DNA from: Collimonas fungivorans
GTDB lineage: Bacteria; Pseudomonadota; Gammaproteobacteria; Burkholderiales; Burkholderiaceae_D
Direction of reading: 5' to 3'
Length of the DNA: 64,000 nucleotides
Assembly (NCBI RefSeq): GCF_001584145.1
Contig: NZ_CP013232.1
Coordinates: 3,348,001-3,412,000, forward strand
The notes under the pieces were generated by a model. The model worked only from the letters and a program-made list of their open reading frames with translations, had not been told where the DNA came from and searched no databases. A program made the position numbers and the translations under genes. Below, piece by piece: positions 54,435 to 62,623 of this stretch; the first letter of the stretch is position 1, and every line of letters begins with the position of its first letter.

Positions 54435-56169
54435 ACTGCATAAATCAAAAACTTTCGTCTGGCTGTTGTTCCTGCTGTTCTGCATCGTCTGGTTTTACAT
54501 GCTCGGGGCCCGCACGCTGGTGCCTACCGATGAAGGCCGCTACGCCGAAATGGCGCGCGAAATGGTCGCCACCGGCGACTGGATCACCTTGCGCCTGAAC
54601 GGCCTCAAATACTTCGAAAAGCCGCCGCTGCAAACCTGGATGAACGCCCTCACCTTCGAGCTGTTCGGCCTCGGCGAATGGCAGGCGCGTCTATGGACCG
54701 GCTTGTGCGGCTTGCTCGGCGTGGTTTTGGTCGCATTCACCGGCGCCCGCCTGTTCTCGCCGCGCATCGGCTTCTACGCAGCGCTGGTGCTCGGCTCCAG
54801 CTTCCTGTGGGCCGGCCTCGGCCACATCAATACGCTGGACATGGGCTTGTCCGGCATGATGACGATTTCCCTGTGCGCCCTGCTGCTGGCGCAGCGCAGC
54901 GACATCAGCCACGCCGAACAGCGCAACTGGATGCTGCTGTGCTGGGCCGGCATGGCGCTGGCGGTATTGTCAAAAGGCCTGATCGGCCTGGTCCTGCCGG
55001 GCGCGGTACTGATCCTGTACACCCTGTTTTCGCGCGACTGGTCGATCTGGAAACGTTTGCACCTAGTGCTCGGCCTGATCCTCTTCTTCCTGATCACCAC
55101 GCCCTGGTTCGTGCTGATCTCGCTGAAGAATCCGGAATTCCCGCAATTTTTCTTCATCCACGAACAATTCCAGCGCTTCACCAGCAAGATCCATAACCGC
55201 TATGGCCCGCCTTATTATTTCATTCCAATCCTGGTATTGGGGATCGTGCCTTGGCTCGGCGTCCTGTTGCAAAGCTTGTGGAACGGCGCGCGCGAACACA
55301 GCGCGGCGTCAGGCTTCCAGCCGAAAAAGATGCTGCTGATCTGGAGCGTGTTCATTTTCGTGTTCTTCAGCATTTCCGATTCCAAGCTGCCGTCGTACAT
55401 CCTGCCGATCTTCCCGGCGCTGGCGCTGCTGATTGCCTGCCACCTGGATAACGCCAGCAACAAGTCGGTGCAGGCTTCGGCGCTGTTGCTGCTGGTGCCG
55501 GCCGTGATCGGCCTGGTCCTGTCGCACAAGATCCCGAACCTGGCCAAGGATGCTTACAGCCTGCCATTGATGCAAGCCCATGTGGCTTGGGTGTTCGCCG
55601 CTTCGGCGGTGGCTTTCATCGGCGCCGTCGCCGCCTTGCTGCTGGTGCGCCGGCAGCGCGAATGGGCCATTGTCGCGCTCGCCGCCAGCGGTTTCATCGG
55701 CGGCCAGCTGCTGATGTACGGCCACGATCCGCAAGGACGCTATTCGGCAGGGATCGACCTGGTGCCGGCCATCAATGCCGAAATCACGCCGGAAACCACG
55801 CTGTACGTGGTCGGCAAATATGAGCAGGCGCTGCCGTTCTACCTGCGCCGCACGATGACCATGGTGCAGCATATGGATGAGCTGGAATTCGGCATCGGCC
55901 AGCAGCCGCAGCTATGGATTCCGACCATCGATGCGTTTGTCGTCAAATGGACCGCCGACCACGCTGCCGGCAAGAAGGATATCGCCATCATCCGTCCGGA
56001 AAACTACCGTGAGCTGGAGCAGCGCGGCGTGCCGATGCGGGTCATCGGCCAGGATCCGCGCCGCGTGGTGGTGACCAACCAGGGCATTGCCGCCGCAGCG
56101 CCAGCCGCCGCGGCAAGTGAAGCGGCCCCGGCTGCTTCGGCTGCAGCATCCACAACAACTGCACCGTAA
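54427..56169 (+). CDS. arnT: ArnT-type glycosyltransferase (Ara4N transferase)
   Basis: Integral membrane GT-C/GT83 glycosyltransferase of 580 residues with about 12 membrane helices. It transfers 4-amino-4-deoxy-L-arabinose from undecaprenyl phosphate to lipid A in the periplasm, lowering negative charge and giving polymyxin resistance. The hallmark first loop TDEGRYAEMAREMVATGDW carries the catalytic Asp region near residue 34, followed by NGLKYFEKPPLQTWM. A soluble C-terminal domain ends in an Ala-rich tail. It heads the arn gene set, overlapping the preceding gene by eight bases. Confidence 0.92.
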   Translation: MRELHKSKTFVWLLFLLFCIVWFYMLGARTLVPTDEGRYAEMAREMVATGDWITLRLNGLKYFEKPPLQTWMNALTFELFGLGEWQARLWTGLCGLLGVVLVAFTGARLFSPRIGFYAALVLGSSFLWAGLGHINTLDMGLSGMMTISLCALLLAQRSDISHAEQRNWMLLCWAGMALAVLSKGLIGLVLPGAVLILYTLFSRDWSIWKRLHLVLGLILFFLITTPWFVLISLKNPEFPQFFFIHEQFQRFTSKIHNRYGPPYYFIPILVLGIVPWLGVLLQSLWNGAREHSAASGFQPKKMLLIWSVFIFVFFSISDSKLPSYILPIFPALALLIACHLDNASNKSVQASALLLLVPAVIGLVLSHKIPNLAKDAYSLPLMQAHVAWVFAASAVAFIGAVAALLLVRRQREWAIVALAASGFIGGQLLMYGHDPQGRYSAGIDLVPAINAEITPETTLYVVGKYEQALPFYLRRTMTMVQHMDELEFGIGQQPQLWIPTIDAFVVKWTADHAAGKKDIAIIRPENYRELEQRGVPMRVIGQDPRRVVVTNQGIAAAAPAAAASEAAPAASAAASTTTAP

Positions 56170-56181
56170 CCCGCCACATAT

Positions 56182-56553
56182 ATGAATATCACCACTTTTG
56201 CCTTCATCCTCGGCGGCGTCTGCCTTAACGCCGTCGCGCAGCTGCTGCTGAAGGCCGGCACCAATGCGGTCGGCGTGATCCACCTGACGCCGCAGAACTG
56301 GTTTGCCACCGGCATCAAGCTGGCGACCCAGTTGCCGATCCTGGGCGGCCTGGCTTGTTATGTCATCTCGGTAGGGGTCTGGATCATCGGCTTGTCGCGG
56401 GTCGACGTCACGATCGCCTATCCGATGCTGTCGATGGGCTATATCATCAGCGCCGTCGGCGCCTGGTACTTCCTGGGAGAAGCGGTTTCGATGCAGCGCC
56501 TGCTGGCAATCGGCATCATCATCGTCGGCGTAGTATTACTGACGCGCAGCTAG
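56182..56553 (+). CDS. SMR-type membrane protein, ArnE/ArnF-like flippase subunit
   Basis: Four-helix membrane protein of 123 residues in the EamA/SMR superfamily. Motifs are CLNAVAQLLLKAGTNAV in helix 1, GLSRVDVTIAYPMLSMGYIISAVGAWYFLGEAVSMQRLLAIGIIIVGVVLL in parts across helices 3-4. In enterobacteria ArnE and ArnF together flip undecaprenyl-phosphate-Ara4N; only one such gene is present here, so it may work as a homodimer (inference). It sits 12 bases after arnT and before arnB, within the operon. Confidence 0.85.
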   Translation: MNITTFAFILGGVCLNAVAQLLLKAGTNAVGVIHLTPQNWFATGIKLATQLPILGGLACYVISVGVWIIGLSRVDVTIAYPMLSMGYIISAVGAWYFLGEAVSMQRLLAIGIIIVGVVLLTRS

Positions 56554-56625
56554 ATCCTTGTCCATACGCTATCGTTCAGTGCTTCACGACTTTCCGTCAA
56601 ACTTATATCGGATTTCAAAACCAAC

Positions 56626-57762
56626 ATGAGCCAACAACCTTTCCTGCCGTTTGCCAAACCCACCATCGACGAAGCCACGATCGCAGCGGTTGGCGACGTC
56701 TTGCGCTCCGGCTGGATCACCAGCGGCCCCAAGGTGCAGGCATTCGAAGCGCAATTGTCCGAGTATTTCGGCGGCCGTCCGGTGCGCACCTTCAATTCCG
56801 GCACCTGCACCATGGAGATCGCCCTGCGCATCGCCGGCATCGGCGCCGGCGATGAAGTCATCACCACGCCGATTTCCTGGGTCGCCACCGCCAATGTGAT
56901 CATTGAAACCGGCGCCACGCCGGTGTTCGCCGACATCGATCCGGTCACCCGCAATATCGACCTGGCCCAGGTCGAAGCCGCCATCACGCCGCGCACCAAG
57001 GCCATCATCCCGGTCTACCTGTCGGGCCTGCCGGTCGACATGGATCGCCTGTATGCGCTGGCCAAGAAACATAACCTGCGCGTGGTGGAAGATGCGGCGC
57101 AAGCCCTGGGATCGAGCTGGAAAGGCCAGCGCATCGGCGCCTTCGGCGACTTTGCCTCGTTCAGCTTCCAGGCCAACAAGAACATCACTTCATCCGAGGG
57201 CGGCTGCCTGGTGCTGAACAATGCCGAAGAAGCGCGCCTGGCGGAAAAATACCGCCTGCAAGGCGTCACCCGCAGCGGCTTCGACGGCCTCGATGTCGAC
57301 GTCCTCGGCGGCAAATTCAACATGACCGACGTCGCCGCCGCCATCGGCCTCGGCCAGTTTGCCCATATTGAGGCGATTACCGCCCATCGGCGCGAGCTGG
57401 CGCAGTATTATTTCACCTGCTTCGGCAGCGATTTCGAAGCGAAACATGGCGCCCAGCTGCCGGTCGCCGACTTCGCCAACAGCAACTGGCACATGTTCCA
57501 GCTGGTGCTGCCGGAGCGCCAGGACGGCAAGCCGGCGCGCGCCACTTTCATGGAGCAGATGCAGGAACGCGGCATCGGCATCGGCTATCACTACCCGGCC
57601 ATCCACCTGCTCAGCATGTATCGCGCGCGCGGCTTCAAGGAAGGCATGTTTCCGGTCGCCGAAAAGGTCGGCCGCCTGATCGTCTCGCTGCCGATGTTCA
57701 ACGTCATGACGAAGAACGATGTCGAACGTGCAGTGTCCGCGGTAAAATCCGTGCTTCAATAA
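56626..57762 (+). CDS. arnB: UDP-4-amino-4-deoxy-L-arabinose aminotransferase
   Basis: DegT/DnrJ/EryC1-type PLP aminotransferase of 378 residues. It converts UDP-4-keto-pentose to UDP-Ara4N using glutamate. It begins FLPFAKPTIDEATIAAVGDVLRSGWITSGPKVQ in parts. It has VRTFNSGTCTMEIALR, the EDAAQALGSSWKG Asp-containing segment, and the PLP Lys in SFSFQANKNITSSEGG. The C-terminal half has GIGIGYHYPAIHLLSMYR. The gene is 72 bases after the flippase gene and 16 bases before the arnC start used here. Confidence 0.94.
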   Translation: MSQQPFLPFAKPTIDEATIAAVGDVLRSGWITSGPKVQAFEAQLSEYFGGRPVRTFNSGTCTMEIALRIAGIGAGDEVITTPISWVATANVIIETGATPVFADIDPVTRNIDLAQVEAAITPRTKAIIPVYLSGLPVDMDRLYALAKKHNLRVVEDAAQALGSSWKGQRIGAFGDFASFSFQANKNITSSEGGCLVLNNAEEARLAEKYRLQGVTRSGFDGLDVDVLGGKFNMTDVAAAIGLGQFAHIEAITAHRRELAQYYFTCFGSDFEAKHGAQLPVADFANSNWHMFQLVLPERQDGKPARATFMEQMQERGIGIGYHYPAIHLLSMYRARGFKEGMFPVAEKVGRLIVSLPMFNVMTKNDVERAVSAVKSVLQ

Positions 57763-57778
57763 ATTGAACGATCGCTTG

Positions 57779-58735
57779 ATGAAACCAGAACTTTCCGTCG
57801 TCATCCCGGTATACAACGAGGAATCGGGCCTTGCCAAACTGTTCGACCGCCTCTACCCGGCGCTCGACGCACTTGGCATCAGCTATGAAATCCTGTACGT
57901 CAACGACGGCAGCCGCGACAAGTCGGCCGCGATACTGGCGGAACAGTTCCGGCTGCGTCCAGACGTCACCCGCGTGGTCCTGTTCAACGGCAATTTCGGC
58001 CAGCACATGGCGATACTGGCCGGTTTTGAAGCCACCCGCGGCGACATCGTCGTGACGCTCGACGCCGACCTGCAGAACCCGCCGGAAGAAATCGGCAACC
58101 TGGTGGCCAAGATGCGCGAAGGCTACGACTACGTCGGCTCGATCCGCCGCAAGCGCCAGGATTCGGCCTGGCGCACCGTCGCCTCCAAGGCCATGAACCT
58201 GCTGCGCGAGAAAATCACCGGCATCAGGATGACCGATCAGGGCAACATGCTGCGCGCCTATGGTCGCAACGTGGTCGACCTGATCAACCAGTGCCAGGAG
58301 GTCAACACCTTCGTACCGGCGCTGGCGTACACCTTTGCCCGCAAAGAGACTGAAATCGTGGTCGAGCACGAAGAACGCTCGGCCGGCGAATCAAAGTACT
58401 CGCTGTATAGCCTGATCCGCCTGAATTTCGACCTGGTCACCGGCTTTTCCATCATGCCCTTGCAGCTGTTCTCGCTGATAGGCATCGTGCTGTCCTTCGC
58501 TTCGGCCGCGCTGTTTTTCATCCTGGTGGCGCGCCGTTTCCTGTTCGGCGCCGAGGTGCAAGGTGTGTTCACCCTGTTCGCGTTCGCCTTCTTCCTGATG
58601 GGCATGATCCTGTTCGGCATCGGCCTGGTCGGCGAATATGTCGGCCGCATCTATCAGCAGGTGCGGGCGCGGCCGCGCTATGTGGTGCAAGCCATGCTGG
58701 AACAGTCGTCGGCGGACGATAAGCAGGCGTCATGA
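57779..58735 (+). CDS. arnC: Undecaprenyl-phosphate Ara4FN transferase
   Basis: GT2 family glycosyltransferase of about 318 residues that loads formylated Ara4N onto undecaprenyl phosphate. The catalytic domain has SVVIPVYNEESGL, YEILYVNDGSRDKS and VVTLDADLQNPPEEIG with the DxD-like metal site. It is followed by MTDQGNMLRAYGR and ERSAGESKYSLYSLIRLNFDLVTGFS. Two C-terminal membrane helices lie near residues 225-290. The ATG at 57779 starts at the family N-terminus; a TTG five codons upstream is less likely. It overlaps the next gene by four bases (ATGA). Confidence 0.93.
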   Translation: MKPELSVVIPVYNEESGLAKLFDRLYPALDALGISYEILYVNDGSRDKSAAILAEQFRLRPDVTRVVLFNGNFGQHMAILAGFEATRGDIVVTLDADLQNPPEEIGNLVAKMREGYDYVGSIRRKRQDSAWRTVASKAMNLLREKITGIRMTDQGNMLRAYGRNVVDLINQCQEVNTFVPALAYTFARKETEIVVEHEERSAGESKYSLYSLIRLNFDLVTGFSIMPLQLFSLIGIVLSFASAALFFILVARRFLFGAEVQGVFTLFAFAFFLMGMILFGIGLVGEYVGRIYQQVRARPRYVVQAMLEQSSADDKQAS

Positions 58736-59640
58736 AAGCCGTCGTTTTTGCCTATCACAACGTTGGCGTGCGCTGCCTGAAAGTGCTGCTGGCGCGCGGC
58801 GTCGATATCGCGCTGGTGGTTACCCACGAAGACAATCCGCAGGAAACCATCTGGTTCGAATCGGTGTCGGCGCTATGCAAGCAGCATGGTATTGCCAGCA
58901 TCGCTCCCACCGATCCAGCTGCGCCCGAGCTGCGGGCCCAGGTCGCCGCCCTGCAGCCGGATTTCATCTTCAGTTTCTATTACCGCCACATGCTGCCGGT
59001 TGCCCTGCTGGCGCTGGCAAAGCACGGCGCTTACAACATGCACGGTTCGCTGCTGCCGAAATACCGCGGCCGGGTGCCGATCAACTGGGCGGTGCTGCAC
59101 GGTGAAACAGAGACCGGCGCCACCCTGCACGAAATGGCGGCCAAGCCGGACGCCGGCGCCATCGTGGCGCAGACTTCGGTGCCGATCCTGCCCGACGATA
59201 CCGCCTACGAAGTATTCGGCAAGGTGGTGGTCGCCGCCGAACAGACGCTGTGGAATGCACTGCCGGCCATGCTGACAGGCAACATTCCCCGCTTGCCGAA
59301 CGATCTGTCGCAAGGCAGTTATTTCGGCGGACGCAAGCCCGAAGACGGCAAAATCGACTGGAACCGGCCGGCGCACGAGGTCTATAACCTGTACCGCGCA
59401 GTGGCGCCGCCCTATCCCGGCGCCTGGACTATTGTCAAAGAGCGCACTTTTATCGTCGGAAAAGCTTATTTATCGGCCAAACTGGTGGAAAACCTGCCGG
59501 CAAATTTGCCTCGGGGCTTGGCGGTAGTGGATAATCGCATTGTTGGCGTCTGCGGCGATGGCCGCGCGCTGTTGATCAACGAGTTGCTGGCGGACGGCCA
59601 AACCGTCACGCCAGAAGCATTAAACAACATCCTTTTATAA
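58732..59640 (+). CDS. arnA: UDP-Ara4N formyltransferase, separate ArnA N-terminal domain
   Basis: Formyl-tetrahydrofolate-dependent transferase of 302 residues, equivalent to the first half of enterobacterial ArnA. It formylates UDP-Ara4N so that ArnC can use it. Catalytic features are IFSFYYRHMLP, the active-site AYNMHGSLLPKYRGRVPINWAVLHGETETG in parts (Asn, His), and MAAKPDAGAIVAQ with the Asp. The C-terminal region (HEVYNLYRAVAPPYPGAW) is the family tail. It ends without the decarboxylase domain, which is the next gene 118 bases on. So ArnA is split in this organism. Confidence 0.92.
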   Translation: MKAVVFAYHNVGVRCLKVLLARGVDIALVVTHEDNPQETIWFESVSALCKQHGIASIAPTDPAAPELRAQVAALQPDFIFSFYYRHMLPVALLALAKHGAYNMHGSLLPKYRGRVPINWAVLHGETETGATLHEMAAKPDAGAIVAQTSVPILPDDTAYEVFGKVVVAAEQTLWNALPAMLTGNIPRLPNDLSQGSYFGGRKPEDGKIDWNRPAHEVYNLYRAVAPPYPGAWTIVKERTFIVGKAYLSAKLVENLPANLPRGLAVVDNRIVGVCGDGRALLINELLADGQTVTPEALNNILL

Positions 59641-59758
59641 AACCGGCTGCTTTCGCAGGCGGGGCGGTTTCAGTTTGTTTACCGCGCCCTGCCCGGCAAG
59701 AACTGCAGCGCTTGAAATTCCGTTTTGCGGAATGCCAATCCAACAACAATAGATCACT

Positions 59759-60814
59759 ATGAAAAAAGTCCTCATCCTCGGCGTCAACGGTTTCATCGGC
59801 CACCACCTGTCCAAGCGGATCCTGGAAACCACCGACTGGCACGTCTACGGCATGGACATGATGACCGACCGCATCCGCGACCTGCTGGACAACGAAGAAT
59901 ACAAGTCGCGCATGCACTTCTTCGAAGGCGACATCACCATCAACAAGGAATGGGTCGAGTACCACGTCAAGAAATGCGACGTGATCCTGCCGCTGGTGGC
60001 GATCGCCACGCCGTCGACCTACGTCAAGCAGCCGCTGCGCGTATTCGAACTGGACTTCGAAGCCAACCTGCCTATCGTGCGTTCCGCCGCCAAATACGGC
60101 AAGCACCTGGTGTTCCCGTCGACCTCGGAAGTGTATGGCATGTGCCATGACGAAGAATTCGACCCGGAGCAATCCGAACTGATCTGCGGCCCGATCAACA
60201 AGCCGCGCTGGATCTACTCCTGCGCCAAGCAGCTGATGGATCGCGTGATCTGGGGCTACGGCATGGAAGAAGGCTTGAACTTCACCCTGTTCCGTCCGTT
60301 CAACTGGATCGGCGCCGGCCTCGATTCGATCCATACGCCGAAGGAAGGCAGCTCGCGCGTGGTGACCCAGTTCTTCGGCCATATCGTGCGCGGCGAGAAT
60401 ATCTCGCTGGTCGACGGCGGCCAGCAAAAACGTGCCTTCACTTATATCGACGACGGCATCGACGCCTTGATCAAGATCATCGCCAACAAGGACGGCATCG
60501 CCAGCGGCAAGATCTACAACATCGGCAACCCGGTCAACAACTACTCGATCCGCGACCTGGCAGACATGATGCTGAAACTGGCTGCGGAATATCCTGAGTA
60601 CGCCGACTCGGCGAAGAAGGTCAAGCTGGTCGAGACCACTTCCGCAGCCTACTACGGCAAGGGTTACCAGGACGTGCAGAACCGCGTGCCGAAGATCACC
60701 AATACCTGCGACGAGCTGAACTGGAAGCCGACCACCACCATGGCCGACACCCTGCGCAATATTTTTGATGCGTACCGCGGCCAGGTGGCCGAAGCACGCG
60801 CTTTGATGGATTAA
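59759..60814 (+). CDS. UDP-glucuronic acid oxidative decarboxylase, separate ArnA C-terminal domain
   Basis: Short-chain dehydrogenase/reductase of 351 residues equivalent to the second half of ArnA. It oxidises and decarboxylates UDP-glucuronate to UDP-4-keto-pentose. It has the NAD motif VLILGVNGFIGHHLSKRIL and the substrate segment LPLVAIATPSTYVKQPLRVFELDFE in parts. PSTSEVYGMC carries the catalytic Ser/Thr, and RWIYSCAKQLMDRVIWGYG the Tyr-x-x-x-Lys equivalent. FTLFRPFNWIGAGLDSIHTPKEGSSRVVTQF is also typical. Length matches a stand-alone decarboxylase. It lies between the formyltransferase and arnD. Confidence 0.92.
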   Translation: MKKVLILGVNGFIGHHLSKRILETTDWHVYGMDMMTDRIRDLLDNEEYKSRMHFFEGDITINKEWVEYHVKKCDVILPLVAIATPSTYVKQPLRVFELDFEANLPIVRSAAKYGKHLVFPSTSEVYGMCHDEEFDPEQSELICGPINKPRWIYSCAKQLMDRVIWGYGMEEGLNFTLFRPFNWIGAGLDSIHTPKEGSSRVVTQFFGHIVRGENISLVDGGQQKRAFTYIDDGIDALIKIIANKDGIASGKIYNIGNPVNNYSIRDLADMMLKLAAEYPEYADSAKKVKLVETTSAAYYGKGYQDVQNRVPKITNTCDELNWKPTTTMADTLRNIFDAYRGQVAEARALMD

Positions 60815-60865
60815 TAGACGGACTAAGATCGACGCTGCTGCCCGCGCAAGCTACGACGCTGTTTC

Positions 60866-61861
60866 GTGTGTTGCGCGGACTCTGTTTTTCCTACTACTGC
60901 CAGACCAGACAACTTGCCCCTCCTCACCTTAAAAATCGACGCCGACACTTATCGCGGCACCCGTGAAGGAGTACCGAACCTGGTGCGCCTGCTGAGCAAA
61001 TACCAGGCGCGCGCCACGTTCCTGTTTTCGCTCGGTCACGATCATACCGGCTGGGCCCTGAAGCAGGTGTTTCGCCCCGGCTTCTTCCAGAAAGTATCGC
61101 GCACCTCGGTAGTCGAACATTACGGCCTCAAGACCCTGATGTACGGCGTGCTGCTGCCGGCGCCGGATATCGGCAAGACCTGCGCGAGCTACATGCAGGC
61201 GGTGCGCGACGCCGGATTCGAATGCGGCGTCCACACCTGGGATCATCGCGTCTGGCAAGACCATGTACGGCAGCGCGGCGCCGACTGGACCAGCCAGCAG
61301 ATGCAGCGTTCCTTCGACCGCTTCACCCGGATTTTCGGCCAGGCGCCGCAAACCCACGGCGCCGCCGGCTGGCAAATGAATCCTTACGCTTTCGAGCAGC
61401 TGGAGAAATTCGGCATCGCCTATGCCTCGGACGGCCGCGCCATGCTGGCGGACGACGGCGCGCTGGCCGACCAGGCCGCCGGCCCGCATCGCCTGCAGGT
61501 CAACGGCAAGACGCTGGCATGCATACAGTTGCCGACCACCCTGCCGACGCTGGATGAACTGCTGGGCCGGAGTTTCGGCGGCGTTGAGCTGACGCCTGCG
61601 AATATCGCCGCCCATATCCTGGCGTTGACGGCAACGCCGCGCGATCATGTATTTACTCTGCACGCAGAGCTTGAAGGTCAAAAACTCGCCCCCATATTCG
61701 AGCAGTTGCTGCAGGGCTGGAAAGCGCAGGGCTATGATCTGGTCGCGATGGAAGACTATTACCGACAGGTCAAAGACCGGCAATTACCCACCGTCCCTCT
61801 CGCATGGGCGGAGTTGCCGGGACGGTCGGGCGAGATGATCATGCAGGCAGGCAGCAGCTGA
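60866..61861 (+). CDS. arnD: Ara4FN-phosphoundecaprenol deformylase
   Basis: Polysaccharide-deacetylase (NodB) fold enzyme of up to 331 residues that removes the formyl group from undecaprenyl-phosphate-Ara4FN. Motifs are LKIDADTYRGTREGVPNLVRLLSKY (metal Asp) in parts, TFLFSLGHDHTG, GVHTWDHRVWQDH with two metal His, and THGAAGWQMNPYA. The start is uncertain: GTG at 60866 gives 16 residues before the family N-terminus, while TTG at 60914 begins nearly at it; neither has a strong ribosome binding site. It is the last Ara4N gene, so all steps from UDP-glucuronate are encoded here. Confidence 0.9.
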   Translation: MCCADSVFPTTARPDNLPLLTLKIDADTYRGTREGVPNLVRLLSKYQARATFLFSLGHDHTGWALKQVFRPGFFQKVSRTSVVEHYGLKTLMYGVLLPAPDIGKTCASYMQAVRDAGFECGVHTWDHRVWQDHVRQRGADWTSQQMQRSFDRFTRIFGQAPQTHGAAGWQMNPYAFEQLEKFGIAYASDGRAMLADDGALADQAAGPHRLQVNGKTLACIQLPTTLPTLDELLGRSFGGVELTPANIAAHILALTATPRDHVFTLHAELEGQKLAPIFEQLLQGWKAQGYDLVAMEDYYRQVKDRQLPTVPLAWAELPGRSGEMIMQAGSS

Positions 61862-61927
61862 TCAGCGTATATAGCAGAACCCTGATTGGCGACCGATTCA
61901 TCATTATTCAATGAACAGGACAATACA

Positions 61928-62404
61928 GTGGCCGATAATTCCTATCCTTCCATCCTCAACATGACGGTGCCCGACTTCTCTGCAGCCATGACCGGCGGGC
62001 AGGCATTCAAGTTGTCGGACTATCATGGAAAAAACATAGTGTTGTATTTTTACCCCAAGGACAACACGCCTGGCTGCACCACGGAAGCCATGCAGTTCCG
62101 CGACCTGCACCAGGAATTCCAGCAGAAAAACACCTTGATATTCGGCATCAGCCGCGACAGCATCCGCTCCCACGAAGGTTTCAAGGCTAAACTGGGGCTG
62201 CCCTTCGAGCTGATCGCCGATCCCGACGAAACGCTGTGCGCCATGTTCAATGTCATGAAAATGAAAAATATGTACGGCAAGCAAGTACGCGGCATCGAGC
62301 GCAGCACGTTTGTGATTGACGGCGCCGGCACATTGGTGAAAGAATGGCGTGGAGTGAAGGTGCCAGTGCACGTTGAAGAAGTATTGGAGTTTGTAAGTCA
62401 TTGA
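61928..62404 (+). CDS. bcp: Bcp-type peroxiredoxin, one-cysteine form
   Basis: Thiol peroxidase of about 158 residues in the Bcp/PrxQ family, reducing hydrogen peroxide and organic peroxides in the cytoplasm. The active site is YPKDNTPGCTTEAMQFRD with the peroxidatic Cys near residue 47. The position five residues on, where many Bcp proteins carry the resolving Cys, is Met, and no other Cys follows, so another thiol must complete the cycle. The start is GTG at 61928 with AGGA about seven bases upstream; an earlier in-frame TTG adds residues without support. It follows arnD and precedes a terminator. Confidence 0.92.
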   Translation: MADNSYPSILNMTVPDFSAAMTGGQAFKLSDYHGKNIVLYFYPKDNTPGCTTEAMQFRDLHQEFQQKNTLIFGISRDSIRSHEGFKAKLGLPFELIADPDETLCAMFNVMKMKNMYGKQVRGIERSTFVIDGAGTLVKEWRGVKVPVHVEEVLEFVSH

Positions 62405-62425
62405 ATTCAAAAAAAATCATTCTGG

Positions 62426-62472
62426 AAGCCGTTTGCGGAAAAGGCCTGAGGGCCTTCCCAAACGGCTTTTTT
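62426..62472 (+). terminator. Terminator after bcp
   Basis: The outer stem AAGCCGTTTG/CAAACGGCTT encloses an inner AAGGCC/GGCCTT helix and is followed by six T residues, a strong intrinsic terminator 22 bases after the stop. Confidence 0.85.
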
Positions 62473-62623
62473 ACTTTTTAATTTGTGTTTTGTTCGCCAG
62501 GCCGCTTCATTCGTGATGTTTTTTAAATATATTTAAGTCGTACCTGCCGTAGCTTCACCCGTTTGGTCCGGTTCGTGTTATCACCAAAGCGAACACTTTT
62601 TTCATCTTTAAAGCGAGGTTCTG

